The translations under genes were made by a program, and so were the position numbers. From positions 124,001 through 188,000 of the forward strand of contig NZ_QLLC01000001.1 in NCBI RefSeq assembly GCF_003350205.1: a DNA stretch of 64,000 bases, read 5' to 3'. The notes beneath the pieces were generated by a model. The model saw only the letters and a list, made by a program, of their open reading frames with translations. It was not told the DNA's origin and searched no databases. Shown here one piece after another: positions 23,428 through 32,457 of this stretch; position 1 is the stretch's first letter; each line of letters opens with the position of its first letter. Origin of the DNA: Brevundimonas bullata. GTDB taxonomy: Bacteria > Pseudomonadota > Alphaproteobacteria > Caulobacterales > Caulobacteraceae.

Positions 23428-24156
23428 CTAGCCCTTGAACCCGTCCTTGGCGGCGCGTCGGGCGGCGAAGTCGGCGGCGTCGGCCGCGCGCAGGAAGGGG
23501 TTGAAACGGCGCTCGGCCGCGACCGTGGTCGGCACGGTCGGCTGGCCGCGTTCGCGGGCGGCGAAGACGGCCTCGGCGTGGGCCTTCATCTCCGGTCGGT
23601 CGTCCAGGCTGAGGGCGAAGCGGGCGTTGGACGCCGTGTATTCGTGGGCGCAGTAGAGGGTGGTGGTTTCCGGCCAGGCGGCGATGCGGTTCAGGCTGTC
23701 CCACATCTGTTCCGGCGAGCCTTCGAACAGACGGCCGCAGCCCAGGGCGAAGATGACGTCGCCGACGAAGGCCAGGTCGTCCTTGATCGACCGATAGACC
23801 ACGTGACCCAGGGTGTGCCCCGGCGCGGCCGTAACCTCGAACACTGTCTCGCCCAGACGCACCAGGTCGCCGTCGACCACGACGCGGTCCAGAGGCGCGG
23901 CGCGGCGGACCTCTTCCGGGCCGACGATCTCGCAGCCGGTCTCGGCCTTCAGCCGTTCGTTGCCGCCGGTGTGGTCGGGGTGCCAGTGGGTGTTGAGGAT
24001 CAGGTCCAGCCGCCCCCAGCCGGAGACCTCGATCTCGGCCAGGACGGCCTCGGCGTCCGGCGTGTCCACGGTCGCGACCATCCCGGTCGCCTCGTCGCGG
24101 ATCAGGAAGCCGTAGTTGTCGGACAGGCAGGCGAACTGGCGCACGGTCAGGGTCAT
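23428..24156 (-). CDS. gloB: Hydroxyacylglutathione hydrolase (glyoxalase II)
   Basis: The 242-residue metallo-beta-lactamase-fold enzyme has the metal site THWHPDHTGG (residues 56-65), GHTLGHVVY near 113 and the C-terminal substrate-binding part ANARFALSLD...RPTVPTTVAAE....NPFLRA. That end, with NPFLR, is diagnostic for glyoxalase II, which hydrolyses S-lactoylglutathione in methylglyoxal detoxification. It is divergent from the methyltransferase gene at 24290, a pairing common in this group. Confidence 0.92.
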   Translation of the reverse strand: MTLTVRQFACLSDNYGFLIRDEATGMVATVDTPDAEAVLAEIEVSGWGRLDLILNTHWHPDHTGGNERLKAETGCEIVGPEEVRRAAPLDRVVVDGDLVRLGETVFEVTAAPGHTLGHVVYRSIKDDLAFVGDVIFALGCGRLFEGSPEQMWDSLNRIAAWPETTTLYCAHEYTASNARFALSLDDRPEMKAHAEAVFAARERGQPTVPTTVAAERRFNPFLRAADAADFAARRAAKDGFKG

Positions 24157-24289
24157 GGGCGCATCCTAGCAGCGAGGGCCGTCCAGGGACTATAGTAGCA
24201 ATAAGCAGCTCTGCTGCCCAAAGCCCGACCGGGCGTCGGCGATCGTTCGCCGCCCCCACGGAGCGATGAGCGCAGCGAATAGAGCGTGA

Positions 24290-25069
24290 ATGAGAAAAAT
24301 GCGCCGCAGCATCGACGATCTTCGCACCTTCTACGGCGAGCCGACCGGGGCGCTGGCGCGGCGCATGCTGGCGCGGCGGCTGGAGGACGCCTGGGGCGAG
24401 GCCGAGGGCTGCGACGTCCTGGGCCTGGGTTACGCCACGCCCTGGCTGGACGGTTTCGTCGGGGCGCGGCGCGTCATCGCCGCCATGCCGGGCGGACAGG
24501 GCGCCGAGCAATGGGCGACGGCGGGGCGCAACCGCACCCTGCTGGTGGACGAAAGACGCCTGCCCTTCGCGGCGGGCAGCTTCGACCGCATCCTTCTGGT
24601 TCACGCCCTGGAAGAGGCCGACGATCCCCTAGCCCTGCTGACCGAGGCTGTGCGGGCCCTGGCCCCCGCCGGTCGCATCATCCTGGCCACGGCGGCGCGC
24701 GGCGGGATGTGGGCGCGGGCCGAGACCACCCCCTTCGGCCATGGCCGCCCCTTTACGCGCGGCCAGCTGGAGCGGCTGGTGCGCGAGGTCGGGCTGGAGC
24801 CCTCGGCCTGGTCGCAGACCCTCTATGTCCCGCCGTGGCGGCCCCTGCTGCCGATGGCCGATGGGATCGAGCAGGTAGGGCGCTGGGTGTTTCCGGGAGC
24901 GGCGGGCCTGATCATGCTGGAGGCTGCGCGGCAGTCCTACGTCCGCATCCGGCCGCAGGGTCTGGCGCAAACGGTGCTGGCGGGACGCCCCGCCCTGACC
25001 CCCTCCCCCGCCTCGCGCGACCATGGGCCGCCCGCCCATGCTCTGGTCGGCGAAGGCAAACGGCCTTAA
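24290..25069 (+). CDS. Class I SAM-dependent methyltransferase
   Basis: The 259-residue protein has a degenerate glycine motif I (CDVLGLGYATPWL near 40-52), a motif around LLVDERRLPFAAGSFDRILLVHALE (about 84-108) and RALAPAGRIILAT (about 121-133), typical of UbiE/Methyltransf_11 proteins. The C-terminal 60 residues are a loose tail. Substrate unknown. It is divergent from gloB and overlaps the long frame of the next gene; ATG 24299 is an alternative start. Confidence 0.8.
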   Translation: MRKMRRSIDDLRTFYGEPTGALARRMLARRLEDAWGEAEGCDVLGLGYATPWLDGFVGARRVIAAMPGGQGAEQWATAGRNRTLLVDERRLPFAAGSFDRILLVHALEEADDPLALLTEAVRALAPAGRIILATAARGGMWARAETTPFGHGRPFTRGQLERLVREVGLEPSAWSQTLYVPPWRPLLPMADGIEQVGRWVFPGAAGLIMLEAARQSYVRIRPQGLAQTVLAGRPALTPSPASRDHGPPAHALVGEGKRP

Positions 25070-25079
25070 GGCGAGCCTC

Positions 25080-25577
25080 ATGCAGCGACTGATCATCATG
25101 CGTCACGCCCAGGCCGAGAAGAGCGCCCCCGGCGGCGACATCGACCGCCCCCTGTCCAAGCATGGACGCGCCGACGCCCTGGCCATGGGGAAGGCCCTGG
25201 CCGAGCGCGGCCTGCGTCCCGACACGGCCCTGGTGTCCAGCGCCCGGCGCACGCGGCAGACCTGGGATGAGGTCAGTGAAGCCATGGGCGACGTCGAGGT
25301 GCATCTGTCGCCCGCCCTCTACAACGCCTCATCGGATACGCTGCGTCGCGCGGTCGAGGCCGCCGAGGATCAGGCGGGCTGCCTGCTGCTGGTGGCGCAC
25401 AATCCGGGCGTGCATCAGCTGGCGGTCGAATACCTGATCGAGAGCGCCGCCTCGCCCGGCGTCATGGACAAGATGAGCGGCGGCTTCCCGACCGGGGCGG
25501 CGGCCATCTTCACCGTCGATGTCGCGGGACGGCCCACCTATGAAGGCTGGCTGACGCCGCACGATCTGGAAAAATGA
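25080..25577 (+). CDS. SixA-like histidine phosphatase
   Basis: The 165-residue phosphoglycerate-mutase-fold phosphatase has RHAQ with catalytic His9, the second arginine in SSARRTRQTW (about 60-69), and HNPG with the second histidine near 116. SixA-type proteins remove phosphate from phosphohistidine. ATG 25080 directly precedes the conserved MQRLIIMRHA strand, so the frame upstream to 25023 is not used. Its stop overlaps the next start by four bases. Confidence 0.85.
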   Translation: MQRLIIMRHAQAEKSAPGGDIDRPLSKHGRADALAMGKALAERGLRPDTALVSSARRTRQTWDEVSEAMGDVEVHLSPALYNASSDTLRRAVEAAEDQAGCLLLVAHNPGVHQLAVEYLIESAASPGVMDKMSGGFPTGAAAIFTVDVAGRPTYEGWLTPHDLEK

Positions 25578-25930
25578 CCGACGCCCTGCCGACCACGGCC
25601 TTCAAGATCCTGAGCCGGGCCGACTGGCGCGCGACCCTGGCCGAGGGCGCCTATGACGGCTCGCCGGTCGATCACGCCGACGGCTATATCCACCTGTCCG
25701 CCGCCGACCAGTTGGCCGTGACCGCCGCCAAGCACTATGCGGGCCAGAGCGACCTGATGCTGGTCGAGGTCGATCTCGACGCCCTCGGCGAGACCCTGAT
25801 CTGGGAGCCGTCGCGCGGCGGCGCCCTGTTCCCCCATATCTACGGCCCCCTGCCGGTCGCAGCGACGCGGGGCGCGCGCGCCCTGTCGGTGACGGACGCG
25901 GGCGAGATGATCCTGAGCGAGCTTCCATGA
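25574..25930 (+). CDS. DUF952 domain-containing protein
   Basis: The 118-residue protein carries the DUF952 signature: FKILSRADW at the start, DGYIHLSAADQLAVTAAKHY (about 37-56), LVEVDLDAL, and FPHIYGPLP near 88-96. The family has an ADP-ribosyl-transferase-like small fold, but its function is not established. It is coupled to the SixA gene upstream and to pyrD downstream by four-base overlaps, so all three are co-translated. Confidence 0.88.
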   Translation: MTDALPTTAFKILSRADWRATLAEGAYDGSPVDHADGYIHLSAADQLAVTAAKHYAGQSDLMLVEVDLDALGETLIWEPSRGGALFPHIYGPLPVAATRGARALSVTDAGEMILSELP

Positions 25931-26958
25931 GCCTGACCGACCTCGGCGCTGTCATCCTGCGCCAGATGGACCCTGAGACGGCGCACCGCCTGGCCATCCG
26001 CGCCCTTCAGGTTGCGCCCCTGCCCGCGCCCGGCGCCGATGATCCGATCCTGAAGACCCGCATCGCCGGTTTGGAGATGGCCAACCCGGTCGGTCTGGCG
26101 GCGGGGCTCGACAAGAACGGCGAGGCCCTGGACGGCCTGTCGCGGCTCGGCTTCGGCGCCGTGGAATGCGGCTCGGTCACGCCGCGCGCGCAACCGGGAA
26201 ACCCCAAGCCGCGCCTGTTCCGCCTGTCCGAAGACCGGGCCATCATCAATCGCATGGGCTTCAACAACGAGGGGCTGGAGCCCTTCGCCGCGCGTCTGGC
26301 CCATCGTCCGAAGCGCACGGCCATCGGCGCCAATCTGGGGGCCAACAAGGACACCGAGGACAAGGCGGCCGACTATGTCGCGGGTCTGCGTCGTCTGGCG
26401 GGTCTGGCCGACTATTTCACCATCAACATCTCCTCGCCCAATACGCCGGGCCTGCGCGCCCTTCAGGGCCGCGAGGCGCTGGACGACCTGTTGGGCCGCA
26501 TCCATGAGGCCCGCCCGACCGATGGCGCGCCGGTCTTCCTGAAGATCGCGCCCGACCTGATCGGCGAAGAGATCGGCATGATCGTCGAGGCCTCGCTGGC
26601 CCACCGGATCGACGCCCTGATCGTGTCCAACACGACGCTGGAACGCCCCTCCACGCTGAAGTCCAGCCATGCGAACGAAGCCGGGGGTCTGTCGGGCGCG
26701 CCGCTGAAACCCTTCGCGCAAAAAGCTCTGGAAGCCGCCGCCGAGGCCGCCGCCGGGCGTCTGCCCCTGATCGCGGTGGGCGGCATCGAGAGCGGCGCGG
26801 ACGCCTATGCCCGCATCCGCGCGGGCGCCAGTGCGGTGCAGATCTATTCCGCCCTCATCTATGACGGCCCCGGCCTGGTCGGCGCCATCAAGCGCGACCT
26901 GGCCGCCCGCCTGCGCGCCGAGGGCTTTGCCCATATTTCCGAAGCCGTCGGCCGTTGA
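25927..26958 (+). CDS. pyrD: Dihydroorotate dehydrogenase (quinone), class 2
   Basis: The 343-residue membrane-associated flavoenzyme of pyrimidine synthesis oxidises dihydroorotate with quinone. The N-terminal helical extension typical of class 2 is present; FMN-binding and catalytic segments are GLAAGLDKNGEAL (about 57-69), INISSPNTPGLR with the catalytic serine (about 167-178), IVSNTTLERP and AVGGIESGADAYARI. It is the last gene of the SixA-DUF952-pyrD unit. Confidence 0.95.
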   Translation: MSLTDLGAVILRQMDPETAHRLAIRALQVAPLPAPGADDPILKTRIAGLEMANPVGLAAGLDKNGEALDGLSRLGFGAVECGSVTPRAQPGNPKPRLFRLSEDRAIINRMGFNNEGLEPFAARLAHRPKRTAIGANLGANKDTEDKAADYVAGLRRLAGLADYFTINISSPNTPGLRALQGREALDDLLGRIHEARPTDGAPVFLKIAPDLIGEEIGMIVEASLAHRIDALIVSNTTLERPSTLKSSHANEAGGLSGAPLKPFAQKALEAAAEAAAGRLPLIAVGGIESGADAYARIRAGASAVQIYSALIYDGPGLVGAIKRDLAARLRAEGFAHISEAVGR

Positions 26959-27024
26959 CGGAGCATTAGGGCAAGCCGCTGCATCATCGGTCCGATAGGC
27001 GAATTCGCCTGCTCGGAAAGTCGC

Positions 27025-28950
27025 ATGACGCAGATCGCCGCCGACGCCCAAGCCATCTGGGCGCCCGCTATCCGACAACGCCGCAAGGCCATGTTGCAGC
27101 GCCTCGTCATGGGCGCCGCCACCGCCCTGGTGTTCAGCCCCATGCTGGGCTGGCGCTTCAGCGCGACCTGGATGGCGATGTACGTCCTGATCCAGTTTCT
27201 AGAGGCCGAGGTCTTCGCCCCCGTCGTCGCGGGCCGCGTCCAGGCGCCGACCGGATGGCGCGGGGTCTATGGCGATCTGGTGCTGATCCTGAACGCGGGC
27301 TTCTTTGGCGTCATCGCCATTCCGCTCTGGATCGTCGGCGGTCCGATGGGCGGCATCGCCAGCGCCGTGCTCTTGTCTGCGGGGATGATCAACTCGGTGA
27401 TCATGTCGGCGGGCTCCATGCGGATCTTCGCCTGCACCGTCCTGCCCCAGTTGGCGATCTTCGCCCTGACGCCGCTGTTCATGGCCCAGATGGGCGCCCC
27501 GCCCCATGTCGTCACCGCCGTGGCGGTCGGCATCCTGTCCTACACCGTCTTCTGCCTGAACACGCGGCGGACCCTGTTCCGCGCCAATCGCGCCGAGACC
27601 ACGGCTCGCCTTGAGGCCGATCGCAAGCACAAGGAAATCGAGACGGCCATGGCAAGCCGCAGCGCCTTCCTGGCCGCCGTCGCTCATGACCTGCGCACCC
27701 CGATCAGCGCCATCCTGACCGGCGCCGAGGAACTGGATCGCGGCGTCAAGTCCGGCGCGGCGCGTCCGCAGGTGGCCCTGATCACCGACGCCGGTCTGAT
27801 GATGAAGGAACTGCTCGACGACCTGCTGGATCACGCCCGGCTGGACGCCGGACGGATGAGCATCGAGAGCCGCGACTTCGACCTGCGCAACCTGCTGTCC
27901 CAGACCGCCCGCCTGTGGGCTGGCCCGGCCCGCGCCAAGGGGCTGCGCCTGCGGCTGGAGGGCGCCCGCACCCTGCCCCAGATGGTGCGCGGCGACGCCA
28001 TGCGCCTGCGTCAGGTGCTGAACAACCTGATCTCCAACGCCATGAAGTTCACCGACGACGGGGCCATCACCCTGCGCCTGAACGCCTGGCCGGACGAGGA
28101 CGGCGCCCATGTCCTGCTGATCGACATCGAGGACACCGGAGCCGGGATGACGCCCGAGCAGCTCGTTCGCCTGTTCACGCCCTTCGACCAGACGACCGAG
28201 GGGGTCGCCGCCCGCTTCGGCGGATCAGGCCTGGGCCTGGCCATCAGTCGCGACCTGATCGAGTTGATGGGCGGTCGCCTGACGGTGCGCAGCACGCCGG
28301 GCCAGGGATCGGTCTTCACCCTGTCGGTCATCCTGCCGCGCGGCGCCGAGGGCGAGGCCTCGCCTCCCGGCCTGGAGCCCGGGGCCCGCGCCACGATCAC
28401 CCGCGCCCTGGCCCGGCCCGTCATCACCGCGCCAAGACCTGAGCCAAAAGTCGCGCTAGAGCCTGCGCTGGAGCCCGCACCAGCGCCCGAGACGGCGGCG
28501 ACGATGGAAGTCGAGCTGTCAGAGAACGAACCCACCGAGTCGCCGCTGCGCGTTCTGGTCGTCGACGACCACGCCATCAACCGCCGCGCCATCCAGTTGA
28601 TCCTGCAATCCCTCGACTGCGAAATCGCCATGGCCGAGGACGGTCTGGCGGCGCTGGAGGCCTGTGAGCGGGCCCAGTTCGACGTCGTCTTCATGGACGT
28701 GCGGATGCCGGAGCTGGATGGGCGCGAGACCACGCGCCGCCTGCGCGCCGGGGGCGGGCTGAACGCCGCCGTTCCGGTCATCGCCGTCACCGCCGACACC
28801 GCGCCCGAGGACATCGCCGCCTGCACCGCCGCCGGGATGAACTATTTCGTGTCCAAGCCGCTGACGCCCGGATCGCTGCTCGGCGCCCTGTCCCAGGTGC
28901 TGGAGGAAGCGGCGGCGGCGGCCGAGGCGGCGCAGAGCGCAGCGGCCTGA
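27025..28950 (+). CDS. Hybrid sensor histidine kinase with C-terminal receiver domain
   Basis: The 641-residue membrane protein has hydrophobic segments at residues about 26-60, 85-120 and 130-178 (likely six helices). These are followed by a HisKA domain with the phospho-accepting histidine 221 in AVAHDLRTP, an ATPase domain (NNLISNAMKFTDDG, DTGAGM, GGSGLGLAIS) and a Pro/Ala-rich linker. A receiver domain has phosphorylatable aspartate 558 in FMDVRMP and the lysine in SKPLT. There is no periplasmic sensor domain of note. The last 109 bases overlap the 3' end of the antisense vsr gene. Target unknown; no response regulator lies beside it. Confidence 0.92.
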   Translation: MTQIAADAQAIWAPAIRQRRKAMLQRLVMGAATALVFSPMLGWRFSATWMAMYVLIQFLEAEVFAPVVAGRVQAPTGWRGVYGDLVLILNAGFFGVIAIPLWIVGGPMGGIASAVLLSAGMINSVIMSAGSMRIFACTVLPQLAIFALTPLFMAQMGAPPHVVTAVAVGILSYTVFCLNTRRTLFRANRAETTARLEADRKHKEIETAMASRSAFLAAVAHDLRTPISAILTGAEELDRGVKSGAARPQVALITDAGLMMKELLDDLLDHARLDAGRMSIESRDFDLRNLLSQTARLWAGPARAKGLRLRLEGARTLPQMVRGDAMRLRQVLNNLISNAMKFTDDGAITLRLNAWPDEDGAHVLLIDIEDTGAGMTPEQLVRLFTPFDQTTEGVAARFGGSGLGLAISRDLIELMGGRLTVRSTPGQGSVFTLSVILPRGAEGEASPPGLEPGARATITRALARPVITAPRPEPKVALEPALEPAPAPETAATMEVELSENEPTESPLRVLVVDDHAINRRAIQLILQSLDCEIAMAEDGLAALEACERAQFDVVFMDVRMPELDGRETTRRLRAGGGLNAAVPVIAVTADTAPEDIAACTAAGMNYFVSKPLTPGSLLGALSQVLEEAAAAAEAAQSAAA

Positions 28951-29354
28951 CCCCGAACCTGCGCGACCAGTTCCTCGGCGAAGCCCGACTGACGCAACTG
29001 GCACTCCCATACCGTCAGCACCCGCCAGCCCCCGACGGTCAGCTCCGCCGCGACCCGCGAATCGCGAGCGCGGTTGCGGTCGATCTTGGCGATCCAGTAG
29101 TCGGCGTTGGCCTGAGGCTTGCGCGCCCCGCGCGGGCAGTCGTGGCCGTGCCAGAAACAGCCGTGGACGAAGAGAGCGACCTTGCGTCCCTTCATCACCA
29201 CGTCGGGCCGTCCGGGCAGGCCGCAGCCGCCCAGACGGTAGCCGATCCCGGCGGCGGGCAGCATCCGCCGGACCTTCCATTCGGGCGCGGTGTCGCGCCC
29301 CTTCACCCGGCGCATGACCGCGCTGCGTTTTTCCGGGGTGAAGACGTCTGTCAT
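28842..29354 (-). CDS. vsr: Very short patch repair endonuclease (Vsr)
   Basis: The 170-residue nuclease has the Vsr core RPDVVMKGRKVALFVHGCFWHGHDC (about residues 49-73), containing the catalytic aspartate and the zinc-site histidine/cysteine residues. The N-terminal RSAVMRRVKGRDTAPE is also typical. Vsr nicks 5' to T:G mismatches that arise from deamination of 5-methylcytosine. Known members end near residue 140; the last 30 residues here (Ala/Ser-rich) are read antisense through the kinase gene. No dcm-type cytosine methyltransferase is in the window. Confidence 0.88.
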   Translation of the reverse strand: MTDVFTPEKRSAVMRRVKGRDTAPEWKVRRMLPAAGIGYRLGGCGLPGRPDVVMKGRKVALFVHGCFWHGHDCPRGARKPQANADYWIAKIDRNRARDSRVAAELTVGGWRVLTVWECQLRQSGFAEELVAQVRGQAAALCAASAAAAASSSTWDRAPSSDPGVSGLDTK

Positions 29355-29377
29355 GGTTCAGCCCATGACAGACAGAA

Positions 29378-29866
29378 TCAGAGCTGGGCCAACAGGTGCT
29401 CGGCCGAGGACACCTTGAACTCGCCGCCCTGCTCGATGTTCAGCTGATCGACCACGCCGTCCTTGACCAGCATCGAGTAGCGCTGCGAACGCTCGCCCAT
29501 GCCGAAGCCCTTGGCGTCCAACGCCAGGCCGACCGCGCGGGTGAAGTCGCCGTTGCCGTCGGCCAGCATGACCACGTCGTCCGTGCCGTTCAGGTCATTG
29601 GCCTGGGCCCAGGCGCCCATGACGAAGGCGTCGTTGACCGACAGGCAGGCGACGGTGTCCACGCCCTTGGCGGCCAGGTCGGCGCGGTTGTCGACATAGC
29701 CCGGCAGGTGGCGCGCCGAGCAGGTCGGGGTGAAGGCGCCGGGGACGGCGAACAGGGCCACGGTCTTGCCCGCGAACAGCTCGCTGGTTGTGACCGGCTT
29801 GGGGCCGTCGGCAGTCATGGTGGTCAGGGTCGCGTCGGGAATACGGTCGCCGATCTGGATGGTCAT
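29378..29866 (-). CDS. Peroxiredoxin (AHP/Prx5 type)
   Basis: The 162-residue thiol peroxidase has the Prx5 signature PGAFTPTCS with peroxidatic Cys49, the arginine needed for catalysis in the RSQRYSMLV stretch near residue 127, and no second conserved cysteine, as in one-cysteine or atypical members. It reduces hydrogen or organic peroxides with glutathione/glutaredoxin or thioredoxin. It is the gene after vsr on the same strand but is probably expressed on its own. Confidence 0.93.
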   Translation of the reverse strand: MTIQIGDRIPDATLTTMTADGPKPVTTSELFAGKTVALFAVPGAFTPTCSARHLPGYVDNRADLAAKGVDTVACLSVNDAFVMGAWAQANDLNGTDDVVMLADGNGDFTRAVGLALDAKGFGMGERSQRYSMLVKDGVVDQLNIEQGGEFKVSSAEHLLAQL

Positions 29867-30004
29867 GCAGGGTCTCCGGGCTGAAGGGCCCGGGGAATCC
29901 GGGCGGCGTTCGAATTGTCAGATAGAGACGGGAAGAAGGATCGCCAAGCGCCCTTCGTTCCCTCGCGCCTTGCGTCGCGGCGCTCGCCGCCCGATGATAG
30001 GAAA

Positions 30005-30574
30005 ATGACCGCCTTCTCCTCCCTGACCGGGCGTCTTCTGGTGGCCATGCCGGGCATAGACGACGACCGTTTCCGCCACGCCGTCATCCTGATCTGCGCC
30101 CACGACGACGAGCACGCCATGGGCCTGCGGCTGGACCAGCCGGCGCCCGGCGTCACCCTGTCCGAGGTGCTGAAGAAGCTGGATACGCCCGTCTCGGAGG
30201 CCATGGCGGATCGGGCGGTTCTGATCGGCGGGCCGGTCGAGCGCGAGCGCGGTTTTGTCCTGCATACCGACGACTGGACCAATGGCGAGGTCACGCTGAG
30301 CTTCGGCGACGGCCTGGCCCTGACCGGCACCCGCGACGCCCTGACCGCCATGAGCGACGCCGAGGACGGTCCCGCCCAGTCGATCCTGCTGCTGGGCTAC
30401 GCCGGCTGGGGCGAGGGGCAGCTGGAGGAAGAACTCGGCGAAAACGTCTGGCTGACCGCCGACGCCGATCCCGCGCTGATCTTCGACGCCGACTACACGA
30501 CCAAGTGGGCGCGCGCCCTGGCCGGCCTGGGCGTCGACGCCGCCCGCCTGTCGGCGCAAAGCGGACGGGCGTAA
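30005..30574 (+). CDS. YqgE/AlgH family protein
   Basis: The 189-residue protein matches the UPF0301 (YqgE/AlgH) family: LTGRLLVAMPGIDDDRFRHAVILICAHDDEHAMGLRLD at the start, IGGPVERERGFVLH near 78, and LLLGYAGWGEGQLEEELGENVWLTADA near 127. Its biochemical role is unknown. ATG 30005 is taken because homologues begin just before this strand; the frame back to 29915 is shadow of the peroxiredoxin leader. The palindromic repeat follows directly. Confidence 0.9.
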   Translation: MTAFSSLTGRLLVAMPGIDDDRFRHAVILICAHDDEHAMGLRLDQPAPGVTLSEVLKKLDTPVSEAMADRAVLIGGPVERERGFVLHTDDWTNGEVTLSFGDGLALTGTRDALTAMSDAEDGPAQSILLLGYAGWGEGQLEEELGENVWLTADADPALIFDADYTTKWARALAGLGVDAARLSAQSGRA

Positions 30575-30579
30575 CCCCC

Positions 30580-30778
30580 CCCTCTCCTGGTGGGAGAGGG
30601 CTTGAGCGCACGAGAGCGTCAGCGAGCGTTCTTGCGCGAAAGGGTGAGGGTCGTCGGCAACCGTCGGCGCAAGCCGCCGCACCACGGCTCTCGCCTACTT
30701 GAAGGGTAGCCCCTCACCCTTTCGCCTAACCAATCGCTTCGCTCTTGGAGGCTCAAGCCCTCTCCCGCCGGGAGAGGG
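30580..30778. repeat. Palindromic dispersed repeat, copy 1
   Basis: This intergenic element of about 200 bases between convergent genes has a short hairpin CCCTCTCC-GGGAGAGGG at each end. Inside, CGAAAGGGTGAGGG near 30,640 is mirrored by CCCTCACCCTTTCG near 30,710, so the whole unit can fold back on itself. The right end (caatcgcttcgctcttggag, then gctcaagccctctccc) recurs almost unchanged at the end of copy 2. It probably acts as a bidirectional terminator for YqgE and pdeA. Confidence 0.85.
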
Positions 30779-30789
30779 AAGGCGGACAC

Positions 30790-32457
30790 CTACGCCGACC
30801 GCGCCTTGATCGGCGCCGATCCGTCGGCCAGAGACTCGTTCAGATAGACCTCGGCCTCCTGGGCCGGCAGGGCGGGCGCATAGCCGAAGCCCTGGCCGTA
30901 GTGGCAGCTCGCCTCCAGCAACAGCCCCGCCAGTTCGGCGTTCTCGACCCCCTCGGCCACGACTTCCAGCGACAGGTCACGGCCCAGGTTGACGACCGAC
31001 TTGACGATCTTGGCCGAGCCCTCGTCCTTGTTCATCGTCAGAACGAAGTAGCGGTCGATCTTCAGCGTGTCGAAAGGCAGGCGCGCCAGATAGGACAGGG
31101 ACGAGAAGCCGGTGCCGAAGTCGTCCAGCGCCAGGCTGGCCCCCGCTTCGCGCAGCTTCGTCAGCACCTCGGCGGCGTGCGCGGTGTCGCGCATGATATC
31201 GCCCTCGGTGACTTCCAGCTTCAGCGCGCCGCGCGGCAGGCCGGTCTCCTGGATGATGCGGGCCACGTCCTCGACCAGATGATCGCGCTCGATCTCGCCG
31301 ACCGACAGGTTGACGCTGCAGAACAGCTTGCCCGCGCCGGGGTGGCGATGCAGCCACTCGGCCAGCTGACGCGCCGCCTGGGTCATCATCAGCAGACCCA
31401 GTTCGTTCATCAGGCCCATTTCGTCGGCCAGGGTCAAAAAGTCGTCGGGCGGCACCAGGCCGCGCTGAGGGTGACGCCAGCGCACCAGGGCCTCGAACCC
31501 GGCCACCGCCCCGGTCTTCAGGTTGACGATGGGCTGGTAGAAGGGCTCGATCTCGCCGCGCACGAAGGCGTTGCGCAGGTCCGATTCCAGCGCCAGCCGC
31601 GACAGGCTGTCGGTTTCCAGCGCCCGGCCATAGGCCGCCGCCCCGCCGCGCCCCGCCGTCTTGGCCTGTTCCACCGCCAGTTCGACCCGGCGCAACAGCT
31701 CGGCGGGGTCGGGCGCGTCCGGTCCGCCCTCGGCGGCGACAGCGCCGATGGAGACGGTCGGATAGATGTCGAAGCCCGCCACGCGCAGCGGCTGTTCCAG
31801 CGCCTCGCGCACGCGTTCGCTGGCGCTGGTGGCGCTGCGCCGGGTCAGGACGGCGAACTCGTCCTCGCCGATTCGGGCGGGCGAGCAGTCCTTGGAAAAG
31901 GCCCCGGCCAGCCGCGATCCGAGGGCCGACAGCACCAGATCGGCCCGCTCATGGCCCAGGGCCTCGTTCAGGCGGCGCAGACGATCGACGTCGGCCACCA
32001 CCAGTTCATAATCCCCCGGCTGGGCTAGGGTCTCGGCCACGCGGACCAGGAAGGTACGGCGATCCAGCAGGCCGGTCAGGGTGTCGCGATCAGCCCCGGC
32101 GAACTTGGTCTCCAGCGCCACGACGCCCGCCGCGCGCAGGCCGTCCTCCAGCCAGACGCCGCGCCACAGGCAGGTCTCGCAGCCGCGCATCCGCAGGCGC
32201 ACAGCGATCTCGGTCCCCTCTGCCTGGGGCTTGAGCAGGCGGTCGGCCAGGGCGCGGTCCTGAGGCATGGCCAGGGCGGCGAAGGCGGCGCCCGAACACT
32301 CCGGCGCCAGCGGCCCGAGGCCCAGCGCGCGGGTTGCCCCGGTAAAGCGGATCTGGTCGTCGGCGGGGGTCCAGATCCACAGGGCGGCGTCGGCGGCGGC
32401 CAGCGCCTCGATCGCCGTCGTCGGGTCCCAGGCCAGCGCTCTGGATCGTGTGTTCAA
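30790..32457 (-). CDS. pdeA: PdeA-like cyclic di-GMP phosphodiesterase (PAS-GEDEF-EAL)
   Basis: The 555-residue protein has an N-terminal PAS-like sensor region (about 1-115), a GGDEF domain whose active site reads GEDEF (residues 197-201), and an EAL domain with intact EAL (322-324), DDFGTGFSS and the catalytic lysine/glutamate stretches (KIDRYF, EGVE). Length and GEDEF match Caulobacter PdeA (CC3396), in which the altered GGDEF domain binds GTP and activates c-di-GMP hydrolysis and the protein is degraded by ClpXP through CpdR. I choose the TTG at 32457 because it overlaps the GNAT stop as TTGA with AGGAA before it; the ATG at 32544 lies deep inside the upstream gene. Confidence 0.85.
   Translation of the reverse strand: MNTRSRALAWDPTTAIEALAAADAALWIWTPADDQIRFTGATRALGLGPLAPECSGAAFAALAMPQDRALADRLLKPQAEGTEIAVRLRMRGCETCLWRGVWLEDGLRAAGVVALETKFAGADRDTLTGLLDRRTFLVRVAETLAQPGDYELVVADVDRLRRLNEALGHERADLVLSALGSRLAGAFSKDCSPARIGEDEFAVLTRRSATSASERVREALEQPLRVAGFDIYPTVSIGAVAAEGGPDAPDPAELLRRVELAVEQAKTAGRGGAAAYGRALETDSLSRLALESDLRNAFVRGEIEPFYQPIVNLKTGAVAGFEALVRWRHPQRGLVPPDDFLTLADEMGLMNELGLLMMTQAARQLAEWLHRHPGAGKLFCSVNLSVGEIERDHLVEDVARIIQETGLPRGALKLEVTEGDIMRDTAHAAEVLTKLREAGASLALDDFGTGFSSLSYLARLPFDTLKIDRYFVLTMNKDEGSAKIVKSVVNLGRDLSLEVVAEGVENAELAGLLLEASCHYGQGFGYAPALPAQEAEVYLNESLADGSAPIKARSA

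Noticed and set aside
30745-32028. 427-codon plus-strand frame opposite the phosphodiesterase gene
   Set aside because: The minus-strand PdeA-like protein has full domain motifs; the plus-strand product is low-complexity and has none.
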